A stretch of 64,000 nucleotides of DNA from JABWAJ01 sp038323375 (GCA_038323375.1 JBBQGV010000015.1:1-64000); one strand, 5' to 3'; counted from the stretch's first letter, positions 29,836-40,301 are shown. Numbers and translations: made by a program. Notes: generated from the sequence alone by a model not told the origin.

Positions 29836-30008
29836 AGAGCTTGTTTGGGTTTTCGTGATCGAGCGAGGCGAGGAGATTTTGTTTTAGACAAAACGGATTT
29901 TGCCCCGACCGCGGTCGGGGTAACCGGCAGCTACGGCGAAAAAATCCAATGCCGTATAAAATAAAATTTGCCGCCCGTAGCCGATTGACGGAAATCCAAA
30001 CAAGCTCT
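29836..30008. repeat. 173-bp MITE-like element with inverted ends
   Basis: Ends read AGAGCTTGTTTGGGTTTTCG and, on the other strand, AGAGCTTGTTTGGATTTCCG. The middle contains a CCCCGACCGCGGTCGGGG palindrome. It lies just upstream of the SLC13 permease gene. No coding frame is supported inside. Confidence 0.65.
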
Positions 30009-30066
30009 AAGTATCATTTATTGCAGCAGGCTTCGTATTTTGGGCGCAACCAAACCCGCTCCTGCC

Positions 30067-31836
30067 ATGACGACAGATATTGCCATTGTTCTCTCCATCA
30101 TTTTCGTAGCCGTTGTCTTGTTTATCTGGGAGCGCTTTTCCGTAGATACCGTTTCCATTTTGGTCATGATCGCGTTGATGGCCACAGGCATTCTCAGCCC
30201 GGGGGAAGGCTTTGCCGGTTTCAGTAACCCTGCCACGCTCACCGTAGGCGCTATGTTTGTGATCAGTACTGCCGTATTCAAAAGCGGCATCATGAACAAT
30301 ATCAGTCAGATATTGATTAAAGCGGGGCGTACGAATTTCAGCTTATGCCTGCTGTTCATTATGCTGATCGCGGGTGCATTGTCTGCTTTCATTAATGATA
30401 CAGCTGTGGTTGCGCTGTTGATGCCGGTGGTCATTCAGGTAGCCAAAGAATCCAAAATCAGCCCGTCCAAACTCCTCATGCCCCTGTCTTTTGGTGCGCT
30501 GCTCGGTGGCATTTGCACGCTAATCGGGACGTCTACCAATATTTTGGTAAGCGGTATTGCTGAAAAGCAGGGTTTGCCTGCATTTGGCATGTTTGAAATG
30601 GCGCCTGCGGGGATTTGTTTTTTAGCTGCCGGAATCATTTACATTTTGGTAGCCGGTCAATTTTTACTCCCCAGCCGCAAAGCCAACCTCGATCCTGCCG
30701 ACGATTTTGAAATGGGAAAATATTTGGCCGAAATCATTTTGTTGTCCAATTCCAAATCCGCCGGAAAAACCATCGAAGCCTGTCCGCTGACCAAAGATTT
30801 TGATATTGAAATCCTGCAGGTCACCCGCGAAGACGGTGTCGTTGAATTTCCAAGCCCACACACCATGCTTCGTGCCGGCGACCTGCTCAAAGTGCGCTGT
30901 AATATTGACCGACTCAAGCAATTGGCTGTCCGCGAAGGCATTCAGGTCAAAGGCGATACCTTGCACGAAGCTGCTAAAAACCTGGCGCTGTACGAAACCT
31001 TAGTGACGCCGGATTCTCAATTCATTGACCAATCTCTGGCCGAATTACAATTCAAACAAACTTATACTGGTGCCAGCGTATTGGCCATTCGCAGCCACGG
31101 GAACATCATCCACGAAAAAATTGCCCACACCCAACTCAAATCCGGCGACATCCTGCTCTTGCGCTCTGACAAGCAAGCCATTCGCCTGCTGAGCCAAAGC
31201 AAAAACCTGCTTATTCTCAATGAATTTGAACAAAAAAAGACCAATTATACAAAAGTTATAGCCACCTTGTCCATCGTATTTGCAGCCATGACTGTTGCAG
31301 CAACAGGCGCTATGCCCATTGTACTCAGTGCAGCCATTGGGATCATTTTGCTGATTATACTGGGTATTTTAAAACCCGAAGAAGCCTATCAGGCCATCGA
31401 ATGGAAAGTAATTTTTATGCTGGCCGGCGTGCTTTCGATGGGGGCGGCGTTGGAAAAAACCGGCGCTGCGGCCCTGCTTGGGCAAGGCATCAACGACACC
31501 ATCGGCAGTTACGGCCCCGTAGCTGTGCTGTCTGCCTTTTTTATCATTACCAGCCTGCTCACCAACATCATGTCGAACAACGCCACCTCAGCCCTGCTGG
31601 CGCCCATTGCCATTGTCACAGCGGAGAGTATGGGCATCAGTTCGCGCCCGTTGCTGATGGCAGTTGTTTTTGCTGCGTCCATGAGTTTTATGACGCCGAT
31701 TGGTTACCAGACCAATACCATGATTTACGGTCCCGGCAATTATAAATTCAAGGACTATTTGTTAGTTGGCACGCCGCTGAATATTCTAGTATGGCTGCTG
31801 GCGATGTTTTTGCTGCCGAAGATGTTTCCGTTTTGA
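30067..31836 (+). CDS. SLC13/DASS-family permease with two TrkA-C (RCK-C) domains
   Basis: About 589 residues from ATG 30067. Two transmembrane halves (about 1-190 and 400-589) carry the family hairpin signatures FINDTAVVALLMPV and SNNATSALLAPIA. A cytoplasmic insert (about 200-390) has two RCK-C-like domains (ITREDGVVEFPSPHTMLRAG-type, then ASVLAIRSHGNIIHEK with LKSGDILLLRSD). The protein probably co-transports an anion such as sulfate or a dicarboxylate with Na+. The last 33 codons are duplicated, at about 83 percent identity, at 37526-37624. Confidence 0.88.
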   Translation: MTTDIAIVLSIIFVAVVLFIWERFSVDTVSILVMIALMATGILSPGEGFAGFSNPATLTVGAMFVISTAVFKSGIMNNISQILIKAGRTNFSLCLLFIMLIAGALSAFINDTAVVALLMPVVIQVAKESKISPSKLLMPLSFGALLGGICTLIGTSTNILVSGIAEKQGLPAFGMFEMAPAGICFLAAGIIYILVAGQFLLPSRKANLDPADDFEMGKYLAEIILLSNSKSAGKTIEACPLTKDFDIEILQVTREDGVVEFPSPHTMLRAGDLLKVRCNIDRLKQLAVREGIQVKGDTLHEAAKNLALYETLVTPDSQFIDQSLAELQFKQTYTGASVLAIRSHGNIIHEKIAHTQLKSGDILLLRSDKQAIRLLSQSKNLLILNEFEQKKTNYTKVIATLSIVFAAMTVAATGAMPIVLSAAIGIILLIILGILKPEEAYQAIEWKVIFMLAGVLSMGAALEKTGAAALLGQGINDTIGSYGPVAVLSAFFIITSLLTNIMSNNATSALLAPIAIVTAESMGISSRPLLMAVVFAASMSFMTPIGYQTNTMIYGPGNYKFKDYLLVGTPLNILVWLLAMFLLPKMFPF

Positions 31837-31849
31837 CGGAGTGCAGGAA

Positions 31850-33694
31850 TTAAGTCAGCAAATACCCAAACTCCTGCAAACGGCGTTTCACAGCCGCATA
31901 ATTCCCTTTGGGGATAATGACCATAAAGCCCTCTGCTTTGATGATCAATGGCTTAAGAACAGGGTCTTGCGCCACTAACTGGATCAGAGCCTTGTTGTCG
32001 GGCGGTATTTGCAGTACTTTGGGTTCATCTACCTGCTCGAAGGGGTTGATCTTATGGATCATATCCTGAAAGAAGGCTTGCCAGTTGGGCGGCAGTTTTT
32101 CGCCGATGATTTGTTTGAACAGGGCAATTTTGCCTTCCAATTCCTTTTTCGACCGAATATTTTTGAGAAAAATCTGGCTGTCGGTGCGAAACCGGTTGGC
32201 ACCAAGCCGTTCGGTGTAAGGCTCCAGAATCGCAGCGGCAGAGGCATCGGAAGCATCGGTCATGATGAGCAGGGTATCGGGAGAAAGTATAATATGGGTA
32301 TCGGAGGCGATGCCGGAACTGTCGTAAACCTTGGTGATCCCACAAACAAAATCACCGAGTTTGGTGCGCCGCACGTAGCGCAACCCATCCCAGGAGGAGT
32401 AGCAATCGCGCCCCATGGTTTCCAGGCCAGGATGGTCGTAGGCAATGTCGCACAGGCCAAATGCTGCGAAGAGGAAAAAAGAACCGCGCAGGAAGGGAAT
32501 ATCAACCGCCAGGCCAATCTGAGCGGACGTAATAAAGTGCTTGTTATTATAGAAATTTACCTCCGGATCCGTCCGGTCTAAATATTCATAGTAGAGCTTG
32601 TTGGTAATGTAGTAATTCGCCATAGGCCGAATGTCAATCAGGTTGAACCGCACGAAGTGGCGGATATTCTCAAAAGGAACCCATTCGCCAGCAGGCAGTG
32701 CCGCCAGTAGGTTGCGTATTTCAAGCTCTTTATGTTTTGTCACATCGTAGTTTTCCACAGTGGCCATACCTTTGAGATCGGGTAGTACGAGTGGCGCAGA
32801 AGGGATCAATGTGGGGTATTTTTTTTCAAACAAATCCTGAATCATTTGCGGGGTGTCGGCTGCATTTTTCGTGCTATTGCCATAAACGGCAAAACCCGCC
32901 AACAAGGCCGTACGCAGGGTACGCATCTTTTTATCCGCAGCATCGGGGAAGAACTCCTGAAGGCTAAGGCTGCGGTTCATTTTGGGCAAACTGATATGTG
33001 TCGGGCGGTTTTTGGCGGTATATCCTATCTGCCCCTGTTGCTTGTATGACAGTACCCGGGGCCATTCGAGCAGAATATCGCGTTCACCGGTGGTATAGGT
33101 ATGTTGAGTAGGTTCGGGGGCGGCTATCGGGCTTAGTTTTGCGTAGTCGGGCAGGTCATAATAGCCGGCCAGCAATTGGCGCAAGGCAGGCGGCAGGCCG
33201 AGATTGAGCTTAACAGGAGTCGCGTAATAATAACCATAGCTGTGGTTCATCCGTTCGTCATAAAGCAAGTTAAATTGGGGCAGTATGATTTTCTTTTCTT
33301 CTATTCTGTCGTAATAGGTTTTATGGCGCTCTAGTGAATAAACTTTCACACCAAATCGCTTTTCGATCTCTACATCGTCCAATTGTTCTTCCCAAATCAT
33401 TGTTTGCCATACTTTTTCAACGTCTTCTGGCAAAAACCGCAGAAAGGCCTCGTAAATTTTTCTTGAACCGAATGGCAATGCACAAATCTTCGTCATTGGT
33501 TCTTTCGGAAGGGTTTTCGCGTTCGTCGCTAATTTTAGCAATTCTGCATCAGCCCCTTCAGCAATGAGCATATCGGCGTACTTCGCTATGAATTTTTTAG
33601 CTAACCCCCAATACCGCGAAGTCAGATCATCTTTGGTGAAACTTCCCCCAAGGATAGCGACTACTGATGTTAATTGCTTTGTAAATGCGTTCAT
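31850..33694 (-). CDS. Large helicase-partner protein, possibly XPB-N/Helicase_C_3-like
   Basis: 614 residues, translationally coupled to the SNF2 gene (its ATG overlaps the SNF2 stop by 4 bases). No signal or membrane segment is seen. The N-terminal half is helical. The segment around SSDTHIILSPDTLLIMTD, then ILEPYTERLGANRFRTDSQIFL (about 485-530), resembles the domain that precedes many XPB-like and bacterial helicase partners. The C-terminus (LIIKAEGFMVIIPKGNYAAV) looks like a small alpha/beta fold. I do not recognise the whole protein; it is most likely an obligate partner of the SNF2 ATPase. Confidence 0.6.
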   Translation of the reverse strand: MNAFTKQLTSVVAILGGSFTKDDLTSRYWGLAKKFIAKYADMLIAEGADAELLKLATNAKTLPKEPMTKICALPFGSRKIYEAFLRFLPEDVEKVWQTMIWEEQLDDVEIEKRFGVKVYSLERHKTYYDRIEEKKIILPQFNLLYDERMNHSYGYYYATPVKLNLGLPPALRQLLAGYYDLPDYAKLSPIAAPEPTQHTYTTGERDILLEWPRVLSYKQQGQIGYTAKNRPTHISLPKMNRSLSLQEFFPDAADKKMRTLRTALLAGFAVYGNSTKNAADTPQMIQDLFEKKYPTLIPSAPLVLPDLKGMATVENYDVTKHKELEIRNLLAALPAGEWVPFENIRHFVRFNLIDIRPMANYYITNKLYYEYLDRTDPEVNFYNNKHFITSAQIGLAVDIPFLRGSFFLFAAFGLCDIAYDHPGLETMGRDCYSSWDGLRYVRRTKLGDFVCGITKVYDSSGIASDTHIILSPDTLLIMTDASDASAAAILEPYTERLGANRFRTDSQIFLKNIRSKKELEGKIALFKQIIGEKLPPNWQAFFQDMIHKINPFEQVDEPKVLQIPPDNKALIQLVAQDPVLKPLIIKAEGFMVIIPKGNYAAVKRRLQEFGYLLT

Positions 33695-36600
33695 TTTCCG
33701 AGCAACAATTTAATGTCATCCTCTGAAAGCGCTTTCAAAGAAGCGCCATCAGCGGAAATGATGTTATCGAAGAGTTCTTTTTTGAGTTGTTGCAACTGCA
33801 GTATTTTTTCCTCGATACTGCCCTGTGCTATGAGCTTGTAAGCCAGCACTTTGTTTGTTTGGCCAATGCGGTGCGCCCGGTCTATGGCCTGATTTTCAGC
33901 AGCCACATTCCACCAGGGGTCATAAATAAAAATGGTGTCGGCAGCGGTGAGGTTAAGCCCTACCCCACCGGTTTTCAACGTCATTAAAAATACGCGGCAG
34001 TCGGGGTCGTTCTGGAAGCGATTGACGAGCGATTCGCGGTCGCGGGTAGCACCCGTCATGGACACATAGCCCACCCCGGCATCATCCAAACGCGAAGAGA
34101 TGCTCTCTATGGCCGCCAGGAAATTGACAAAAATAAGCGCTTTGTGCCCATTGGCAAGCGCGTCCATGAGTTGTTCTTCCAGCAGTTCCAGCTTGGCGCT
34201 CTCCACGCGGCCTTCGGTAAGCGCTTCCGGCACCGTGGCTATTTGTCGCAATTCGCTCAATGCCTGAAACACAAAAAACTGGGCACCTGCCACGCCTTTT
34301 TCTTTGATCTGCGTGTTGACCGCTTCTGCAAAGTACTGCCGGCGTTGCTCGTAGAGGCGTTTTTGCGCTTCGCCCATTTCCACATAAAGGGTTTGCTCTA
34401 TTTTGTCGGGCAGGTCGGCCAACACGTCCCTTTTGAGGCGGCGCAGCACGAAGGGGTATATTTTGCGCCGCAGTTGGAGCGTGGCTGCTTTGTCGTTATG
34501 CTTTTGGATGGGCACAAGGTAGTCCTCATTGAACTGAGCAGCCGAGCCGAACATCGCAGGGTTGAGGAAGTGAAACAGCGCGTACAACTCACCGAGGTTG
34601 TTTTCAATGGGCGTGCCGCTGAGCGCTAACCTATATTTTCCGCGCAACAACAGCGCCGCTTTGGTGGTTTGGGTGGTCAGGTTTTTGATGTTCTGCGATT
34701 CGTCGAGGATGACGTAGTAAAACGGCTCCTCTTTGAGTTTTTCAATCTCGTTGCGCATGGTGGCGTACGTAGTAAACACGAGGTTGGAGCTGCGCATGGC
34801 CTCGTATTCCCGACTCAATCCGTAAAAAGTATACGTGCTGAGTTGTGGGGCAAACCGCTTCACCTCGCGCTCCCAGTTGAAAAGCAGACTGCGGGGCATC
34901 ACGATGAGCGTAGGCGTTTTTTCTTTGGGATAAATGGTGGCCAGCAAAGCAATGGCTTGCAACGTTTTACCAAGCCCCATATCATCGGCTAAGCAGCCGC
35001 CGAGTTGTTGCTCGTGCAGGTAACTCAGCCATTTGAATCCCTGTTCCTGATAGGGACGGAGTTTGGCGTCTAATTTTGGCAGTTTGGCCTTTTGGGCGCT
35101 GAGTCCGTTGAATCCCTCAAAAATATTGCGCGAACGCTCAAATACCTTGTCTTTGGCGGCCTCCTCCAAAAGTTCGTCCATGAGCGGCAAATCGAAAAAA
35201 GAGAGCTGTGCTTTTTTCCCCTTTTTTTTGAATAGCCGTTCTAAGCGCCGGACGTAAGCTTCATTAAGCAGGGCATGGGTGCCGTCATTGAGTTGAATGT
35301 AGCGGTTTTTGTTGTATTGAGCTAAGGCATCGAACAGGCTGATTTTTTCGCCCTCGAAATCCAATTCCACGCTGCCCTCGAAAAAGTCAATGGAGTGACT
35401 GAGGTTGAGCTGGAGTTTGGGCGAACGGGTATTAATCTTGTAAGACCGCAATTTTTCTGCGCCGAACACGGTGTAAGTCGCCAGCAGATTCGGCAATTCG
35501 GAATAAATAAAAGCGGCAGCAGTTTCTTCAGGAACGACGAAGAGGCTGCCGTCAAGCATGATCTCATCGCGGTCGTTTTTCCGCTTTTTAGGTTCGTGCT
35601 TGCGCAGCAAATGCAGGATATTGCCTGCGAGTACCTCGGTTGGTGCCTGATCTATGTACTTCACCGTGACCGTGAGCGCCATGTCGTTGATTTCGGCATA
35701 GCGGTAGAGGTCAAATTGCTCTAATGCGTTAAAATCTAAGTCGGCCAGGCTTTGGCCTACGCGCAGGTAGAGGGCATTGTCATCGCCTATTTTTTCAAAA
35801 ATCAGACAAGGAGCCGCCTTGATTTTATCGTCGGGGCGCGACACAAGTTGGTAGCCCTGATACAAAAGGTCGAGGTTTTCGAGGTAAGAAAAAACCAACG
35901 CGAGAAACAAAGGCAGGTCGCGGCGCGCTACTTCCGTATTAAACCAGGAAATAGCTGCAAAATTACTGCCCGTTGGTGCCACTTCTATGAGTTGGTTGGC
36001 CGCTATAACAAACTGCTCGGTCACTACCCTGAAATCGTCCAGTTGATTTGCATTGTGTTGTAAGGACAGGCGCGAACGAAGAAACCCTTCGCGGTCGGAA
36101 GCCGTGAGATGCAGACGCAATTGGCCGGGCAAGTCCGAAAATTCCAGCGGTTTCAAAGCGGCATCCACCACATTATCGCAATGACGCAGGGCTTCCAACA
36201 GGAATGGATGCTGTGCCAAATAGGTCTTGTCTGCCGGGTGTTCCCAGTTGATGACGAAGCTGTTCTTTTCCTGAATTTGCTCCAACACGCGCAGCACGTT
36301 CCGCACGGCACCACCATAATTGAGGTAGCTGGTTTCCACGGTGCGGCCTTTTGCATTCACCACCAGGAGAAAAGCACCAAACTCATCAAAATTGATCTGA
36401 AAAAACACCTCAGCATAAGCGCGCGACGTTTTTTGCTGAAAGGTGGTGCGCTTAAACCGCTCAAAAGAAAATGGCTGGCGATCCGAAACAACCGGAGGTG
36501 TTGCAGCAGGCATCGGGCTATCCGAACTGGCTGATCTCGCTACGGTCGTTTTTTTCTTTTCAGGCTTAACATCCGCAGCTTTTATTACACCACCGGGTTT

Positions 36601-36906
36601 TCTGCCCCGCTGCTTGAATAATGGCGCAGGTAATATCATTATGTCTCCTTTTTCAGCCAGCTCAATATCTGTCAGAAAAAGGTTCATTTCATCAAAATCA
36701 TACCCATCCCGAAGACTCGCCCGGACAAAAGTCGTCGGCATTTTTTCCAGGGTTTCGAAATTCCATTTTATCGTGACAAGCGTTTCTTCTCCGGGCATTT
36801 CATCAATACGCGTGATGTAGCCCTGCCATCCGCTTAGGTCGTATTTCTCCATATCAGGGTCTTTAACGCCTGATTTTATCCTGACAAAATCGTTAATTTT
36901 AAACAT
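33691..36906 (-). CDS. SNF2-family DNA-dependent ATPase/helicase
   Basis: 1071 residues. The N-terminus (MFKINDFVRIKSGVKDP to about 90) is an SH3-like domain, followed by a basic Pro/Ser linker (about 110-160) and a long family-specific region (165-600). The SNF2 motor starts at about 620: motif I DDMGLGKTLQAIALL (about 640), motif II DESQ in place of DEAH/Q, motif III LSGTPIENNLGELYALFHF, and the C-lobe with YDPWWNVAAENQAIDRAHR and IGQTNKVL. Such motors translocate along DNA to move or strip bound proteins. With its coupled partner it forms a two-gene module flanked by recombination debris, which suggests accessory and possibly defence-related DNA. Confidence 0.9.
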   Translation of the reverse strand: MFKINDFVRIKSGVKDPDMEKYDLSGWQGYITRIDEMPGEETLVTIKWNFETLEKMPTTFVRASLRDGYDFDEMNLFLTDIELAEKGDIMILPAPLFKQRGRKPGGVIKAADVKPEKKKTTVARSASSDSPMPAATPPVVSDRQPFSFERFKRTTFQQKTSRAYAEVFFQINFDEFGAFLLVVNAKGRTVETSYLNYGGAVRNVLRVLEQIQEKNSFVINWEHPADKTYLAQHPFLLEALRHCDNVVDAALKPLEFSDLPGQLRLHLTASDREGFLRSRLSLQHNANQLDDFRVVTEQFVIAANQLIEVAPTGSNFAAISWFNTEVARRDLPLFLALVFSYLENLDLLYQGYQLVSRPDDKIKAAPCLIFEKIGDDNALYLRVGQSLADLDFNALEQFDLYRYAEINDMALTVTVKYIDQAPTEVLAGNILHLLRKHEPKKRKNDRDEIMLDGSLFVVPEETAAAFIYSELPNLLATYTVFGAEKLRSYKINTRSPKLQLNLSHSIDFFEGSVELDFEGEKISLFDALAQYNKNRYIQLNDGTHALLNEAYVRRLERLFKKKGKKAQLSFFDLPLMDELLEEAAKDKVFERSRNIFEGFNGLSAQKAKLPKLDAKLRPYQEQGFKWLSYLHEQQLGGCLADDMGLGKTLQAIALLATIYPKEKTPTLIVMPRSLLFNWEREVKRFAPQLSTYTFYGLSREYEAMRSSNLVFTTYATMRNEIEKLKEEPFYYVILDESQNIKNLTTQTTKAALLLRGKYRLALSGTPIENNLGELYALFHFLNPAMFGSAAQFNEDYLVPIQKHNDKAATLQLRRKIYPFVLRRLKRDVLADLPDKIEQTLYVEMGEAQKRLYEQRRQYFAEAVNTQIKEKGVAGAQFFVFQALSELRQIATVPEALTEGRVESAKLELLEEQLMDALANGHKALIFVNFLAAIESISSRLDDAGVGYVSMTGATRDRESLVNRFQNDPDCRVFLMTLKTGGVGLNLTAADTIFIYDPWWNVAAENQAIDRAHRIGQTNKVLAYKLIAQGSIEEKILQLQQLKKELFDNIISADGASLKALSEDDIKLLLGK

Positions 36907-36964
36907 TGCTGGCTGGTTTCATGATGGCAAACCTAAGCAAGATGACAGATATTTTTCGGATTTT

Positions 36965-37006
36965 TTAAACCAAATCCTCCAGCGGCAACACCTTTTCCAC
37001 CAATCC
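36965..37006 (-). pseudogene. Tail fragment of an AAA ATPase
   Basis: Thirteen codons (GLVEKVLPLEDLV) and a stop lie 58 bases before the SNF2 start. They match the tail of the longer fragment at 42541-42675 (GLVEKVLTLEDLF). The upstream part is fused to sequence copied from in front of nagB. Confidence 0.55.
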
Positions 37007-37163
37007 ACCTCTCCAACTCCAACAACTCCTGCTTATATTCAAATAATACGGCACATTTTCCGCCACCACAATGTCGGGGGGAGGTAGTGGATTAGCATCG
37101 AAGGCATCTTAATAATTTTATAACTTTGCTAAAAATATCCCGATTACCTTACATCAAGCAGCC
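37007..37163. repeat. Duplicate of the nagB upstream region
   Basis: It matches 47785-47939 almost base for base, including a G-run (six G here, seven there) and the promoter-like TAACTTTG at 37121-37128. It leads into the truncated nagB copy. Confidence 0.8.
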
Positions 37164-37624
37164 ATGAATACGCAGGTTTTAAAGTATCAACTGAAGTCAT
37201 TAGAAAAGCTTCCGGTCAAGATTTGGGACGACTCTAAGGAAGCTTCGGTGCATCTTGCGCGCTCCATTGCCTTAGCCGTTCGGCAAAAACAACAAGATGG
37301 TGAAAAGATCATGCTTGACATAGGAGCGTGTCGTAAATAACTTACCTGTTTGACCACATTGACATCCAGCGGAAAAACATCCACATTCCAAGCGGCGTCA
37401 TTCCGATGGATCAGGTCGAAGCTTATTGCAAAAACTATGAAAAACTGGTCTAGGAGCACGGCGGAATTGACATCCAATTGCTGGGCATTAGGCGCACCGG
37501 GCATATCGGCTTCAACGGGCCGGGCAACTACAAATTCCGGGATTACCTGACCGTGGGCACGCCCCTGAATATCCTGGTTTGGCTGCTGGCGATGTTTTTG
37601 CTGCCGAAGGTGTTTCCGTTTTAA
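37164..37624 (+). pseudogene. Mosaic pseudogene: nagB fragments fused to an SLC13 3' end
   Basis: From ATG 37164 the first about 51 codons match nagB at 47940. At about 37320 this breaks into the end of the 42329-42507 element (AGCGTGTCGTAAATAA, 37325-37346). From about 37345 it resumes in the middle of nagB (HIDIQ...IPSGVIPMDQVEAYC, with an in-frame TAG where nagB has ATC GAG). At the codons for GFNEPGS it switches to the last 33 codons of an SLC13 permease (GNYKFRDYLTVGTPLNIL to FPF stop). The joins sit at short shared words. No function is expected. Confidence 0.88.
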
Positions 37625-37732
37625 AATTCCATCAAAAATTCACCCCAATTCGCCCCTTTCCTCCCCTGATTCATCCGTTTCCATTGGTGATCGCCTTCAT
37701 GGACGCCTACTTTTGTAAGAAAAAAGAACGTC

Positions 37733-40133
37733 ATGAGTAAAAAATTATGCTTATTAGGCTTATTCGTATTAGGAATGTATGGAAGTATCCGGAGTCAGAG
37801 TGCCATCAGTGGCCGGGTTATTGACCAGCAGGGAGCTGCTGTGGACTTCGCCAATATTCTATTACTGAATTCAAAAGACTCTTCTTTGATAAAAGGAGAA
37901 TTGAGTGATGAAAATGGCCAATGGACTATGCAGATTCCTTTCACCGGAACGTTTATCCTGCGCGTAACGATGCTGGGATATAGCGATTACGATTACCCGC
38001 CATTTACCATCAGGAAAACTGAAGAAGCCATGCAGTTGCCGGAAGCGCGGCTGCAATCCAGTTCCATTCAGCTTGCGGCTGTAGAAATAACGGCGCGCAA
38101 ACCTTTCCTCGAACAACGCGCAGGCAAGCTGGTCGTCAATGTAGACCAAAGCATTACCGGACAAGGTGGCACGTTGGTAGATGTGCTGATGAAAGCGCCG
38201 GGGCTGGTGGTCATGAATGGCAAATTGAAAATAGGCAGGCCGTTCGGGTGTTACGATCCTGATAGATGGCAAACCGACGCGGTATATGGACATTGAAGCC
38301 CTGCTCCGCGAAATGCCAGCAGACAACATCGAACGCATAGAAATCATACACCAGCCTGACGCCAGTTACGATGCGGACGGCACCGGAGGCGTCATCAACG
38401 TCATCCTGAAGAAAAATGTCCTGCTGGGCACTAATGGCAGCTTCTTGCTGGCGGGTGGTATGGGCAAACTTCCCAAATACCGCACGGCTATGGCGATCAA
38501 CCACGGTGCCGGCCCCTGGAAAATGTCCTTCAACGGCGGTTATATGTATCGTTCCAATTATGAAGAATTGCACCTCAACCGCATTGTGGGCGATTCAGAA
38601 TTTGACCAAAGCAATTTTAAACCTTCCACCCCCTACACGGGCTATTTCCGATCCAATATTGACTGGAACCCGTCGAAACGCCATGTTTTTGGATTATCGC
38701 TCGGCTATACCGCCACCACGAACAACCGCCTGCACACCAATACGACAGCCATCGGATTTACAGGGTCAACCCCCTATATTGAATTGGAAACAAAAAACCA
38801 GCTCAACAAAAAAACCAATCAGTACATCACGGGCGGCAACTACACGTTCCTAATTGATACCAGCGGGCAAAAATTAGAAGCAGACCTGAGTTGGATCGGG
38901 TTTAACCGACAGGGGTCGAGCCTTGCCAACACGGCAGTTACCATGGGTGAAAATGTTCCTTATCCATCCTGGCGAAATGAGGAGCCTTCCTTAACCAATA
39001 TCACGGTGGCAAGAGTGGATTATACCCGCCCCATCACAGAAGCCATCAAGGTGCAGGCAGGCGTAAAATACAGCTATGCAGGTATTGACAACAACCTAAA
39101 ATCGTGGAATGAAAACAGCGGCGAATGGATGAGAAATCCACAGCAAACCAACCATTTCTTGTACACGGAACATACCGGAGCAGCGTACCTGAATGCCAGT
39201 TATGTTCATAAAAACTGGGAAGCCAATGTGGGGCTGCGTTATGAAGACAATTACGCAAAAGGGCGTTCACTGACGCTGGATTCTACCAAAACCCGGCACT
39301 TGCAGCAACTGTTCCCAAGCTTCAGTCTGGCCGCTCCCATGGGCAAACACTTCGGATTGTCGGCTTCCTACAGCTACCGGATTGAGCGCCCCAACTATCA
39401 GACCCTGAATCCATTTATCTACTATTACGATCCGTATACTTTTGAAAAAGGCAATACCGACCTGCTTCCCGAACTGACGCACTCTGGTAAACTGACACTG
39501 ACTTACGACAAACACCCGTTCATCGCCCTGGAATATTCGCACACCAAAGACATCATTACGCTGGTGACTGAGCAGGACGACGCAACTGGCGCAGCGTATG
39601 CCGCTACCGTGAACCTGGATTACCTGCAACGCTACGGCGGTAGTGTGTTTTTCCCGATGGAATTTGCGAAGGGCCTCTCCGGATACGGCAGTTTGATGTT
39701 GTTTTACAACCGCTATTCGTCGGATTACCTCGGCGGCAATTTCGACCGCGATGTGCTGTCGTTCTCCGCTTACCTCCAGGTAGCTTACAAAATCGGCAGC
39801 GGCTGGTCGGCAGAACTCTCCGGCTGGTATCAGGGCGAAGGCATAGAAGGCATTATGAATTACAAGCCATTTTATTCGGCAAGCATGGGCATCCAAAAGA
39901 AACTGCTGGACAACCGCGCCAATGTGCGGCTCTCTTATGACGCCTTCGCTTTCCGCAACTGGCGGGGAACGCTCGAATACCAGAATATGGACATGGAAGT
40001 GACCTCCATCTGGGAAACCCGCGTAGTGCAGGCCACGTTTACCTGGCAGTTTGGAAGCCGTTTTCTGAGCAAAGACCGCCAGCGCGCCAACAGTAGTGCA
40101 GAAGAAACATCCAGAGCAGGCCGAAAAGATTAA
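37733..40133 (+). pseudogene. TonB-dependent receptor, split by a one-base insertion near 38236
   Basis: The first frame (37733-38296) has a signal peptide, a carboxypeptidase-regulatory-like domain (ISGRVIDQQGAAVDFANILL) and the start of the plug. Around 38233-38240 (AAATTGAAAATAGGCAGGCC) an extra G shifts the frame. Removing it gives KIAGRSGVTILIDGKPTRYM and joins the second frame (38286-40133), which holds the rest of the plug (PADNIERIEIIHQPDASYDA) and a 22-strand-type barrel ending in FTWQFGSRFLSKD. Intact, it is an outer-membrane receptor of about 800 residues of the OMP_b-brl_3 type. Separate fragments would not function. A base-call error is possible. Confidence 0.85.
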
Positions 40134-40163
40134 TATTCCGAATACAGTCGCATCATCTACAGG

Positions 40164-40230
40164 GGTTGTGTAAGAGGAGGCTGACTCATAAGGCAAGTTG
40201 CCACTTATGAGACCCCTTCTTTACACAACC
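40164..40230. repeat. Hairpin between receptor and sensor kinase genes
   Basis: Arms GGTTGTGTAAGA and TCTTTACACAACC (with CATAAG/CTTATG inside) form a long imperfect stem. There is no T-run. The word GGTTGTGTAA recurs at 22231 and 42152. Confidence 0.6.
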
Positions 40231-40301
40231 ACCTGCTCCTTGTTTTTGGCTCACCCTGAAAGCTTTTTTTATCTTTTTCTGAAAGTTTCAAAGGATTGCT
40301 T

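Noticed and set aside
31737..37624. Genomic island bounded by direct repeats of the SLC13 3' end
   Set aside because: The two SLC13 ends differ by about 17 percent and the right copy is fused to nagB debris, so they are not a recent target-site duplication; no integrase is present.
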